A stretch of 5,338 nucleotides of DNA from an uncultured Actinomycetes bacterium (GCA_903826715.1 CAIKFN010000117.1:1-5338); one strand, 5' to 3'; counted from the first letter of the stretch, positions 1 through 5,236 are shown. The notes: generated by a model from the sequence alone, not told the origin. Numbers and translations are program-made.

Positions 1-1
1 C

Positions 2-24
2 ACCGGATGCCGCCCGGTACGGGC
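2..24 (-). other. Two overlapping, mutually exclusive small hairpins at the window edge
   Basis: Stem A pairs 12-16 with 20-24 (GCCCG/CGGGC on the minus strand, 3-nt loop). Stem B pairs 14-18 with 2-6 (ACCGG/CCGGU, 7-nt loop). Both use positions 14-16, so only one can form at a time. The position upstream of the presumed rplJ fits an alternative-fold regulatory region, but the window ends here and the rest of the structure is not visible. Confidence 0.35.
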
Positions 25-42
25 CTCAACATCCAAGCGAAC

Positions 43-67
43 AAGTCGTACCCGAGGGCAACAACTC
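43..67 (-). other. Stem-loop downstream of the L10 leader core
   Basis: On the minus strand GAGUUGU (67-61) pairs with ACGACUU (49-43) in a 7-bp stem with one G-U pair. The 11-nt interior can extend it by about 3 bp around a CUCG loop, leaving one U bulged. No U-run follows, so it is not a canonical intrinsic terminator. It lies between the L10 leader core and the off-window rplJ, so it could be part of the leader fold or of an attenuation device. Confidence 0.45.
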
Positions 68-69
68 GA

Positions 70-132
70 ACTCCTCGTCGGGCGAATCTTTCGATTCTTT
101 AAGTGGTTTCCCACACCGGATGTCTCTGGCGT
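70..132 (-). promoter_or_regulatory. Ribosomal protein L10 leader-like structured RNA (partial; 3' part continues to the window edge)
   Basis: Read on the minus strand, this lies between rplA and the expected rplJ-rplL genes off the left edge. Two consecutive hairpins are both capped by GAAA, a GNRA tetraloop: GTGG-GAAA-CCAC (103-114) and GAATC-GAAA-GATTC (84-97). They are joined by a CUUAA stretch. An AGAGACAUCCGG segment (about 127-116) precedes them and CCCGACGAGG (about 82-73) follows; UCC and GG can pair with CC and GGA around a GACGA bulge, which resembles a kink-turn. From family knowledge, L10 leaders bind L10 or the L10-L12 complex to autoregulate rplJL, and a CUUAA between arms is typical. 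The tetraloops form GAAA only on the minus strand, which fixes the orientation. The family assignment is from memory of the motif, without a covariance model. Boundaries are approximate. Confidence 0.68.
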
Positions 133-178
133 TCTTAAAAATCTTTTGCACAAACTACATGCACGTACAACATCGTAG

Positions 179-200
179 TGACGGGGCGGGTGCCCCGTCA
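179..200 (-). terminator. GC-rich hairpin immediately after rplA, no U-tract
   Basis: A perfect 9-bp inverted repeat (179-187 with 192-200) has a 4-nt loop and begins 8 nt after the rplA stop codon on the minus strand. The next bases on that strand are CACTACGATG, with no U-run, so it does not fit the classical intrinsic terminator. It may be a U-less terminator, a partial attenuator between the L11-L1 and L10-L12 halves of the cluster, or an mRNA 3'-end stabilising or processing element. The structure is clear; its function is not. Confidence 0.5.
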
Positions 201-208
201 AAACGTTA

Positions 209-925
209 TTAGGCGTTAGCCAAAACTTCTTCGTGTTCCTTCGTACGAGTTGGGTCAATCTTGACGCCAGGTCCCATAGTTGAAGAAATAGTGATGCTCA
301 TGATGTAACGGCCCTTGGCACTAGCTGGCTTCACACGAGTCAGCTCGTCAACGACTGCCTGCACGTTGGAAACGAGGTCATCCTTTGAGAAGCTGACCTT
401 TCCAACGCGTAGTTGAACGTTTCCAACCTTGTCGCAGCGGTACTCAACACGTCCACCCTTGAATTCGCCAACTGCTTTAGCGACGTCCATGGTTACCGTT
501 CCAGTCTTAGGGTTAGGCATGAGTCCACGTGGTCCGAGTACTCGTCCAAGTCCACCAACCTGACCCATGAGGTCAGGAGTAGCGATTGCGATGTCAAAGT
601 CGAGGAACCCGCCTGCAACCTTGGCAACTAGATCTTCAGCACCAACAAAGTCAGCGCCAGCGTCACGAGCAGCTTGTGCGTATTCACCAGCGGCGAATAC
701 AGCTACACGGTTGGTCTTACCAGTTCCTGCAGGAAGTGAAAGAGTTCCGCGAACGAGCTGTTCTGCTTTACGTGGGTCAACACCAAGGCGAATTGCAACT
801 TCCACTGTTTCGTCGAACTTGGCAGTCGCAACTGCCTTTACCTTCTCAACAGCTTCAGCAATAGTGATGAGCTCTTCACGGTTTACCTGTGAAAGAGCGT
901 TGATGTATTTCTTACCGTGCTTCAT
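209..925 (-). CDS. rplA: 50S ribosomal protein L1
   Basis: The product is 238 residues, the usual length for bacterial L1. L1 binds 23S rRNA (helices 76-78), forms the mobile L1 stalk that handles deacylated tRNA at the E site, and in several bacteria represses its own L11-L1 mRNA. The family signature lies at about residues 113-142 (IATPDLMGQVGGLGRVLGPR, then GLMPNPKTGTV), inside the second of the two L1 domains. The chain returns to the first domain near residue 160 and ends with the conserved STMGPG (215-220). The start is ATG at 925-923, preceded by AGGAG (935-931) with 5 nt spacing. That Shine-Dalgarno shares bases with the TAG stop of rplK, 8 nt upstream, which points to tight translational coupling. 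The last gene of this run before the non-coding leader of the next unit. Confidence 0.98.
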   Translation of the reverse strand: MKHGKKYINALSQVNREELITIAEAVEKVKAVATAKFDETVEVAIRLGVDPRKAEQLVRGTLSLPAGTGKTNRVAVFAAGEYAQAARDAGADFVGAEDLVAKVAGGFLDFDIAIATPDLMGQVGGLGRVLGPRGLMPNPKTGTVTMDVAKAVGEFKGGRVEYRCDKVGNVQLRVGKVSFSKDDLVSNVQAVVDELTRVKPASAKGRYIMSITISSTMGPGVKIDPTRTKEHEEVLANA

Positions 926-933
926 TATTTCTC

Positions 934-1359
934 CTATTGCCCTACTGAGATGCCCATAGAGCGAGCAGTTCCAGCGACTTGTAGCTTGGCCTGCTCGAGG
1001 TCATCAGTGTTGAGGTCCTTGAGCTTGGTCTTTGCGATTTCTTCGACTTGTGCCATGGTCACACTTGCGACAGTCTCACGACCTGCGGTGTGTGCACCCT
1101 TAGCGATTCCTGCAGCCTGGCGAAGAAGCACCGGTGTTGGAGGAGTCTTAAGTACGAATGAGAAAGAGCGGTCGTCGTAGATTGAGATGTCAACCGGGAT
1201 AACCGTACCCTTCATTGATTCTGTCGCAGCGTTGTACTGCTTGCAGAACTCCATGGTTTGAATACCGTGGGGCCCTAGGGCTGTACCAACTGGCGGCGCA
1301 GGCGTTGCTCCGCCTGCTTCCAACTGGATCTTTACTATTGCAACAACTTTTTTAGCCAT
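934..1359 (-). CDS. rplK: 50S ribosomal protein L11
   Basis: At 141 residues this is standard L11 length. L11 sits at the GTPase-associated centre with 23S rRNA helices 43/44, takes part in elongation-factor GTP hydrolysis and the stringent response, and is the binding site for thiopeptides such as thiostrepton. The N-terminal domain (about 1-70) contains the proline helix PAPPVGTALGPHG (20-32) and MEFCKQYNAAT (36-46). The C-terminal rRNA-binding domain ends with TKLKDLNTDDLEQAKLQVAG (111-130) and TARSMGI. Two positions differ from the common PPVGPALGQHG form: Thr replaces the Pro after PPVG and Pro replaces the Gln. The ATG start has AAGGAG (1374-1369) 9 nt upstream. It lies 24 nt after nusG and 8 nt before rplA, so it is surely co-transcribed with both. 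Confidence 0.98.
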   Translation of the reverse strand: MAKKVVAIVKIQLEAGGATPAPPVGTALGPHGIQTMEFCKQYNAATESMKGTVIPVDISIYDDRSFSFVLKTPPTPVLLRQAAGIAKGAHTAGRETVASVTMAQVEEIAKTKLKDLNTDDLEQAKLQVAGTARSMGISVGQ

Positions 1360-1383
1360 GCGCTATTTCTCCTTATGCGATCT

Positions 1384-2049
1384 TTAGAGCTTCGTGACTT
1401 GAGTGAAATCAAGTTCAACTGGTGTTTCACGACCGAAGATGTCAACAAGTACTTTGACCTTGAGTTGGTCTTCGTTGATCTCGGCGACGTGGCCAGAGAA
1501 CGTTGCGAAAGGACCAGTCTTGATCTGCACTGTGTCGTTTACTTCGAATTCGTGCGTCGGAGCGCGACGCTTGGCGGTTGGTTGTTCAACGCCTTCAACG
1601 ATTGGTCGAATGATGTTGTCAACTTCGCGACGAGTAAGTGCGGTTGGACGAGTCTTCTCAGCACCAACGAATCCTGTAACACCAGGGGTTGAGCCAATCA
1701 CGTAGAAAATTTCTGGATCTGGTTCACAGCGAATAAGCAAGTAGCTAGGGAACATGCGCTTAGAAACAGTTACCTTTTTTCCAGCCTTGAATTCAGTGAC
1801 GTCTTCTTCTGGAAGATAGATCTCGTAAATACTCTCAGTGAGTTCACGGGACTTAACAATGTTGTTAAGAGCACCTATCACCTTTTGTTCGTGACCAGCA
1901 AAGGTGTGCACGATGTACCAACGACCTGGACGGTCAAAAGCACTCTCGGCGATTGGATCTTCGTCAAGACCATCTTCAAGAATTGTGACGTCAAGAATCT
2001 CTTCTTCGACCGCTACTTCTTCAATGTGATTGATTTCAATGTCGCTCAT
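1384..2049 (-). CDS. nusG: Transcription termination/antitermination factor NusG
   Basis: NusG binds RNA polymerase at the beta' clamp helices through its NGN domain, modulates pausing, and links polymerase to Rho or to ribosomal protein S10 through its KOW domain. The 221-residue product has three parts: an acidic N-terminal extension (about 1-42, rich in Glu, Asp and Ile/Val), an NGN domain (about 43-150, opening RWYIVHTFAGHEQKV and including SKRMFPSYLLIR and TPGVTGFVG), and a KOW domain (about 168-221, FEVNDTVQIKTGPFATFSG to the C-terminus). E. coli NusG is about 181 residues; the extra N-terminus is usual in Actinobacteria. ATG at 2049-2047 follows AAGG (2060-2057) at 7 nt spacing, and that motif overlaps the secE TAA stop. 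It lies between secE and rplK in one operon. Confidence 0.98.
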   Translation of the reverse strand: MSDIEINHIEEVAVEEEILDVTILEDGLDEDPIAESAFDRPGRWYIVHTFAGHEQKVIGALNNIVKSRELTESIYEIYLPEEDVTEFKAGKKVTVSKRMFPSYLLIRCEPDPEIFYVIGSTPGVTGFVGAEKTRPTALTRREVDNIIRPIVEGVEQPTAKRRAPTHEFEVNDTVQIKTGPFATFSGHVAEINEDQLKVKVLVDIFGRETPVELDFTQVTKL

Positions 2050-2058
2050 GTGAGTGCC

Positions 2059-2355
2059 TTACTTCGTAAAGAGGAAATTGACGAATTTTGAGAATCCGTA
2101 GCCGAGGCCGAAAATAAGTGATGCCATAAAAATCAGTACGAATAGAACAATGGTGGTGTAGTTAACAAGCTCTGGACGCGTTGGCCATGCGACTTGGCGC
2201 ATTTCTTCACGGATCTCACGAATAAATTGCGCGGGCTTAGTGCGCTCACGACGACGACGCTGAACATCTTGCACCGAAGTACGGCGTGACGAAGCAGCGC
2301 CATCGGCGTCTACCTGTCCTTGTCGCTGCATCATGCGCTTTTGTTCGCGGTTCAT
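2059..2355 (-). CDS. secE: Preprotein translocase subunit SecE
   Basis: SecE clamps SecY in the SecYEG channel and is essential for Sec-dependent export; it sits in the cytoplasmic membrane. With the ATG at 2355-2353 the product is 98 residues. It has a charged, Arg/Gln-rich cytoplasmic N-terminus (1-40), an amphipathic segment with the family signature FIREIREEMRQVAWPTRPEL (44-63, conserved Trp-Pro at 57-58), then one transmembrane helix (about 67-88). It is the single-helix form typical of most bacteria. A longer in-frame start at 2433 exists, but that extension translates the 3' part of tRNA-Trp, so I reject it. GAGAG (2367-2363), 7 nt upstream of the chosen ATG, is a modest ribosome binding site. 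nusG follows after 9 nt. Confidence 0.95.
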   Translation of the reverse strand: MNREQKRMMQRQGQVDADGAASSRRTSVQDVQRRRRERTKPAQFIREIREEMRQVAWPTRPELVNYTTIVLFVLIFMASLIFGLGYGFSKFVNFLFTK

Positions 2356-2406
2356 CTCACAACTCTCGTTACTTAACTTGTTACTGCTACCGAAGAAATC
2401 TTCGAG

Positions 2407-2479
2407 CAGGGCAGGAGGGACTCGAACCCCCAACCCTCGGTTTTGGAGACCGATGCTCTACCAATTGAGCCACTGCCCT
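2407..2479 (-). tRNA. trnW: tRNA-Trp (anticodon CCA)
   Basis: A full 73-nt cloverleaf on the minus strand: acceptor AGGGCAG/CTGCCCT (2479-2473 with 2414-2408), D stem GCTC/GAGC, anticodon stem TCGGT/ACCGA with loop CTCCAAA, giving anticodon CCA. The T arm contains TTCGAGT. The discriminator is G, as expected for tRNA-Trp. The 3' CCA is not encoded. It lies 51 nt upstream of the secE start on the same strand, so tRNA and secE-nusG probably share a transcript and the tRNA is cut out by RNases. The same tRNA-Trp/secE pairing occurs in mycobacteria. Confidence 0.97.
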
Positions 2480-2551
2480 TTGCGACTAGACCCAAAGCTT
2501 GGGTCAGGCCGTAAGGAAGATAAATCTTAACACCCTGTGGAGGGACTCTTT
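2480..2551 (-). other. rpmG to tRNA-Trp intergenic region with three small inverted repeats
   Basis: This 72-nt gap has no gene. Read on the minus strand after the rpmG stop it holds: a weak CCCT/AGGG hairpin (2533-2536 with 2541-2544), an AT-rich inverted repeat AAGATTTATCTT (2517-2528), and a 6-7 bp hairpin (2489-2494 with 2500-2505, extendable by one A-T pair). None is followed by a U-run. A TAAGAT hexamer (2529-2524) fits the loose TANNNT -10 pattern and could start the tRNA-Trp/secE transcript, but no convincing -35 box accompanies it. Whether rpmG transcription stops here or reads through into tRNA-Trp cannot be told from sequence. Confidence 0.35.
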
Positions 2552-2716
2552 TTAGCGAGTTTCCTTATGGACGGTGTGCTTGCGCTCCCATTGGCAATAT
2601 TTGTTCATTTCAATGCGCTCACGGTCATTGACCTTGTTCTTCATTGTTATGTAATTACGGCGTTTGCACTCTTCACAGGCCAATGTGACCTGGATGCGCT
2701 TTTCGTTCTTTGCCAT
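2552..2716 (-). CDS. rpmG: 50S ribosomal protein L33
   Basis: The 54-residue product is a small protein of the large subunit near the E site. It starts MAKNEKRIQVTLACEECKRR and contains NYITMKNKVNDRERIEMNKY and a C-terminal KHTVHKETR, all diagnostic of L33. Zinc-binding (C+) L33 has two CxxC pairs; here C14 and C17 are kept, and C41 is kept, but the fourth position (44) is Glu in CQWE, so only three of four ligands remain. The ATG at 2716-2714 follows GAGGAG (2728-2723) at 6 nt. A longer in-frame start at 2803 would translate the 3' half of tRNA-Met and is rejected. It lies 54 nt downstream of tRNA-Met and is probably transcribed with both tRNAs. Confidence 0.95.
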   Translation of the reverse strand: MAKNEKRIQVTLACEECKRRNYITMKNKVNDRERIEMNKYCQWERKHTVHKETR

Positions 2717-2770
2717 CGTTCTCTCCTCTTTAAGTACTGCATTTAATGCCTGGGCCGAAGCCCTGCCTAG

Positions 2771-2844
2771 TAGCGGCGGCGGGAGTCGAACCCGCGACAC
2801 CACGATTATGAGCCGTGTGCTCTAACCACCTGAGCTACGCCGCT
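2771..2844 (-). tRNA. trnM: tRNA-Met (anticodon CAT), probably elongator
   Basis: A complete 74-nt cloverleaf on the minus strand: acceptor AGCGGCG/CGCCGCT, D stem GCTC/GAGC, anticodon stem CACGG/TCGTG with loop CTCATAA (anticodon CAT), T stem GCGGG/CCCGC with TTCGACT, discriminator A. It is not the initiator: the 1-72 pair is A-U rather than mismatched, and the anticodon stem lacks three consecutive G-C pairs. The body resembles elongator tRNA-Met (GUAGCUCAG, GGUUAGAGCACA). A lysidine-modified tRNA-Ile2 with the same CAT anticodon cannot be fully excluded. CCA is not encoded. Only 5 nt separate it from tRNA-Thr. Confidence 0.94.
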
Positions 2845-2849
2845 TGGCG

Positions 2850-3005
<156 letters not shown>

Positions 3006-3536
3006 ATGAGAACTCGCCTCGTTGAACTCGCCGACGCCCAGGCGCTGATGAACATCTACAACCCCGAAGTGGTTGAAACGACAGTAACTTTCGACCTTGT
3101 TGCTCGCACGCTTCAAGAGCAAGAGGAGTGGATCCAATCTCATATGACTATCCACCCCTGCATCGTTGCGGTGAATGAAGAGGACAATCTCGGTGAAATT
3201 GGTGCTCGTGGGGAGAAAATCCTAGGTTTCGCCGTAGTTTCACCTTTTAGGGAGCGACCTGCCTACTTAACAACGGTTGAGAACTCTGTTTACGTTCTAA
3301 GAACCGCTCGTGGCCGTGGCGTTGGCGAAAAACTTCTGCGCGACCTTATTGATGGTGCCAAAGATTCAGGGTTCCACACCCTGATTGCTCGCATCGTGGG
3401 TGAGAACAGTGGGTCAATCAAACTTCACGAGAAGTGTGGATTCAAACTTGTTGGCACCGAAATAGAAGTCGGCCGCAAACATGGCCTCTGGCTCGACGTT
3501 GTTGAATACCAATACGTCGTTCCGGATCGACGCTAA
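3006..3536 (+). CDS. GNAT-family N-acetyltransferase, phosphinothricin acetyltransferase-like group
   Basis: The product (176 residues) is a soluble acetyl-CoA-dependent acetyltransferase; the substrate is unknown. The fold opens with RLVELADAQALMNIYN and ETTVTF (24-29). The acetyl-CoA pyrophosphate loop is RGRGVG (102-107), matching R/Q-x-x-G-x-G/A. Next come N134 (ENSGSIKLHEKCGF, 133-146) and the closing GRKHGLWLDVVEYQ (156-169), which is close to the GRK-WLDVV ending of PAT/Bar-like enzymes. A polar insert at about 57-70 looks like an extra loop. An in-frame ATG at 2949 would add 19 residues, but that stretch uses rare codons (TTA, CGA, AGG, AGA, CTA) unlike the rest, and the domain begins right after the ATG at 3006. 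No Shine-Dalgarno is well spaced at 3006. Bar-like enzymes act on amino-acid analogues, but substrate cannot be read from sequence. The stop overlaps that of the opposing gene. Confidence 0.88.
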   Translation: MRTRLVELADAQALMNIYNPEVVETTVTFDLVARTLQEQEEWIQSHMTIHPCIVAVNEEDNLGEIGARGEKILGFAVVSPFRERPAYLTTVENSVYVLRTARGRGVGEKLLRDLIDGAKDSGFHTLIARIVGENSGSIKLHEKCGFKLVGTEIEVGRKHGLWLDVVEYQYVVPDRR

Positions 3537-5146
3537 GCGTCTAGCTCAATTTTATTTTCTGGCCAAGACCACTGCGTCCAGCGTCCCATTGGCACCACGA
3601 GCATTCCCGCCACGATGAGCACCGCAACTGCAATAAGAAGCGGATTACTGTGCACCAGGTCTGCAAGTAATTGTCTTCCACCAGGTAGCCCAATAAAGGG
3701 CCCAGTGATTGAAAGAAACAAAAGCCAGAAGTGTTCGCGACCCTTGTAACTCGCTGCCATGATGACGAGGCCCCACACTAAATACCAAGGCTGAACAACC
3801 GGACCGAGTTCAACAAATAAAACAAGCACGAGTGCAAGTGAGCGAACCCACCCACGCTTTTCACCGTGCAGAAGTAACCAGATCATAAATCCAACAGCGC
3901 TCACGAGTCCGAGAAATCTCCAGACAGAAATAGTTGACGTAACAGTTATTCCAGTTAGGCCAACTGCATGTAGAAGATTTCCTGTTGCCATACCAAGTGC
4001 GGTCATGGGAGCGGCCCACGAGCGAACTGTCCCGTTTGATAATAAATTTTTAACCCATCCAAATCCGAATCCTGCGCACCAGGTCCATAGACCTAGAACT
4101 ACGGCGGTGATAGCTCCGCTTTTCAGAATTGGTTTAATACGTTCACGAACTGACGCTTGAGCACCGAGCCACGTCCATGCAACAAAGGCAAGCCCAATCG
4201 CGCCCGGTGCTTTTATTGCGGCGGCACAAGCACAGAGAACTACGGCCCACAGCATTTTCTTTCGAACTGCAAACGCGATGCCCAGAACTAAGAACCCAGC
4301 CATAAGTCCATCGTTGTGGGCACTACCAATAACCGTCAAAAGAACAAGGGGATTCAACGCACTCAGCACAAACGCTTCGCCCGGGTCACGTTTAAGTGAT
4401 GTTGCGAGCATTGCTGCGCCAATGCCAATCATCACAACCGCGACAACTTCTAATAGGCGCAGTCCCACAACAGTTGCTAGCTGGTGATGACGAGTGATCT
4501 TGTTAATCAAGCCATCAATAAAAAGAAAAAATGGACCATACGGTGCTGGAGTATTGACCCACAGTGGATCAACTGGGTTTACGTAAGGAATCGATCCCAG
4601 TGAAAACGGACCAAGAATGTAAGGGCTCAAGTGATGGCTTGTCATTTCACCTTGTGCGGCGTAGCTAAATACGTCTCGCGAAAACATTGGAGGAGAGAGA
4701 AGCATTGGTGTTGCCCAGAGCAGCAACATCCACCACAGCTTCTTTAGCGAAGCGCCACCGTGCAACTTCATCACTTCTGCGAGTCGAAGCCATACTCGCA
4801 TAAGAAGAAAGAGCCCGCCGTACACAAGAACAATTGCGAACATCAATTTTGTTTCACTTGGTGTGCCAACGGCGCCCTGCGATGGTTCACCAAAGAACCA
4901 AGTACTTGTCATGTTCAACTTGAAAGGAGAGTTAGTAAATGACCCACCTGCGAGAATCATTGTCATCGCACAAAAACCAATAACTGCTGGCTTCCACAAG
5001 AATGACCAATCTTCAAACGGGCCGGGCTGAAAACGACCTAGCGGCGTATAGCGGTGTTCAAGTACCTGGACCCCTTGCTCAAAACGATGCGCAAAACGTT
5101 CGTACATTCGACGAACAGCACTCGCTATTGAGTTAAGTCGGGCCAC
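3533..5146 (-). CDS. Polyprenol-phosphomannose-dependent alpha-1,6-mannosyltransferase, MptA/MptB family
   Basis: A 537-residue, strongly hydrophobic GT-C type membrane enzyme with about 11-13 predicted helices (for example near 52-70, 102-120, 225-248, 260-290, 343-358, 405-427, 435-465, 503-520). Family hallmarks are PPMFSRDVFSYAAQG (152-166, with Asp158 in the first large outer loop, where GT-C enzymes keep a catalytic acid), NTPAPYGP (198-205), NPLVLLTVIGSAHNDGLM (265-282) and VVQPWYLVWG (450-459). In mycobacteria and corynebacteria MptA and MptB elongate the mannan backbone of lipomannan using polyprenyl-phosphomannose; which polymer is made here is not shown. The start is GTG (5146-5144) with AAGGA (5156-5152) 5 nt upstream; the next in-frame Met is residue 14. 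tRNA-Tyr lies upstream on the same strand and could be co-transcribed. MptA versus MptB is not resolved. Confidence 0.85.
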   Translation of the reverse strand: MARLNSIASAVRRMYERFAHRFEQGVQVLEHRYTPLGRFQPGPFEDWSFLWKPAVIGFCAMTMILAGGSFTNSPFKLNMTSTWFFGEPSQGAVGTPSETKLMFAIVLVYGGLFLLMRVWLRLAEVMKLHGGASLKKLWWMLLLWATPMLLSPPMFSRDVFSYAAQGEMTSHHLSPYILGPFSLGSIPYVNPVDPLWVNTPAPYGPFFLFIDGLINKITRHHQLATVVGLRLLEVVAVVMIGIGAAMLATSLKRDPGEAFVLSALNPLVLLTVIGSAHNDGLMAGFLVLGIAFAVRKKMLWAVVLCACAAAIKAPGAIGLAFVAWTWLGAQASVRERIKPILKSGAITAVVLGLWTWCAGFGFGWVKNLLSNGTVRSWAAPMTALGMATGNLLHAVGLTGITVTSTISVWRFLGLVSAVGFMIWLLLHGEKRGWVRSLALVLVLFVELGPVVQPWYLVWGLVIMAASYKGREHFWLLFLSITGPFIGLPGGRQLLADLVHSNPLLIAVAVLIVAGMLVVPMGRWTQWSWPENKIELDA

Positions 5147-5158
5147 GTAATTCCTTTC

Positions 5159-5172
5159 GCACTAAACAGTGC
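5159..5172. other. Small inverted repeat just upstream of the mannosyltransferase Shine-Dalgarno
   Basis: GCACT (5159-5163) and AGTGC (5168-5172) form a perfect 5-bp inverted repeat around a 4-nt loop. On the minus strand it ends 2 nt before the AAGGA ribosome binding site. It could be an operator half-site pair or a 5'-UTR hairpin that affects initiation. It may also be chance. Confidence 0.3.
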
Positions 5173-5204
5173 CACCGTACTCTGAACTTGCTGACTTCGG
5201 ACGT

Positions 5205-5234
5205 GGCTAATCCAACATGAATGTTGAATTAGCC
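5205..5234 (-). terminator. Imperfect palindrome directly after tRNA-Tyr, U-less terminator candidate
   Basis: Outer arms 5205-5211 and 5228-5234 pair over 7 bp (GGCTAAT/ATTAGCC). After one C/A mismatch the inner arms 5213-5217 and 5222-5226 pair over 5 bp (CAACA/TGTTG) around a 4-nt loop. On the minus strand it starts 2 nt after the encoded CCA of tRNA-Tyr. No U-run follows on either strand. The position suggests a tRNA 3' terminator or a barrier for exonucleolytic 3' trimming. Confidence 0.5.
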
Positions 5235-5236
5235 CT

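Noticed and set aside
413..959. Plus-strand open frames opposite rplA (413-631, 567-959, 586-864)
   Set aside because: They lie antisense to a certain ribosomal protein gene, show no recognisable domain, and have low-complexity Ser/Arg/Gln-rich content typical of shadow frames.
1360..1383. L1 autoregulatory binding site in the rplK leader
   Set aside because: The 24-nt nusG-rplK gap and the flanking bases show no hairpin resembling the L1 site of 23S rRNA.
1375..1705. Plus-strand open frames opposite the nusG 3' half
   Set aside because: They are shadows of nusG, with no family features.
2356..2433. N-terminal extension of SecE beginning at 2433
   Set aside because: The extension translates the 3' part of tRNA-Trp and the spacer after it. 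The ATG at 2355 has an upstream GAGAG and gives a normal SecE length.
2537..2746. Plus-strand 69-residue open frame opposite rpmG
   Set aside because: It is antisense to L33, with a hydrophobic composition that follows from the complementary codons, and no ribosome binding site of note.
2717..2803. N-terminal extension of L33 beginning at 2803
   Set aside because: It reads through the 3' half of tRNA-Met. The ATG at 2716 has a strong GAGGAG site and gives the standard MAK start.
2771..2844. Initiator tRNA-fMet
   Set aside because: The acceptor starts with an A-U pair rather than a mismatch at 1-72, and the anticodon stem lacks the three consecutive G-C pairs of initiators.
3006..3536. A phosphinothricin (glufosinate) resistance gene in the strict sense
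   Set aside because: The family resemblance is clear, but many Bar-like GNAT proteins act on other amines or amino-acid analogues, and substrate cannot be decided from these motifs.
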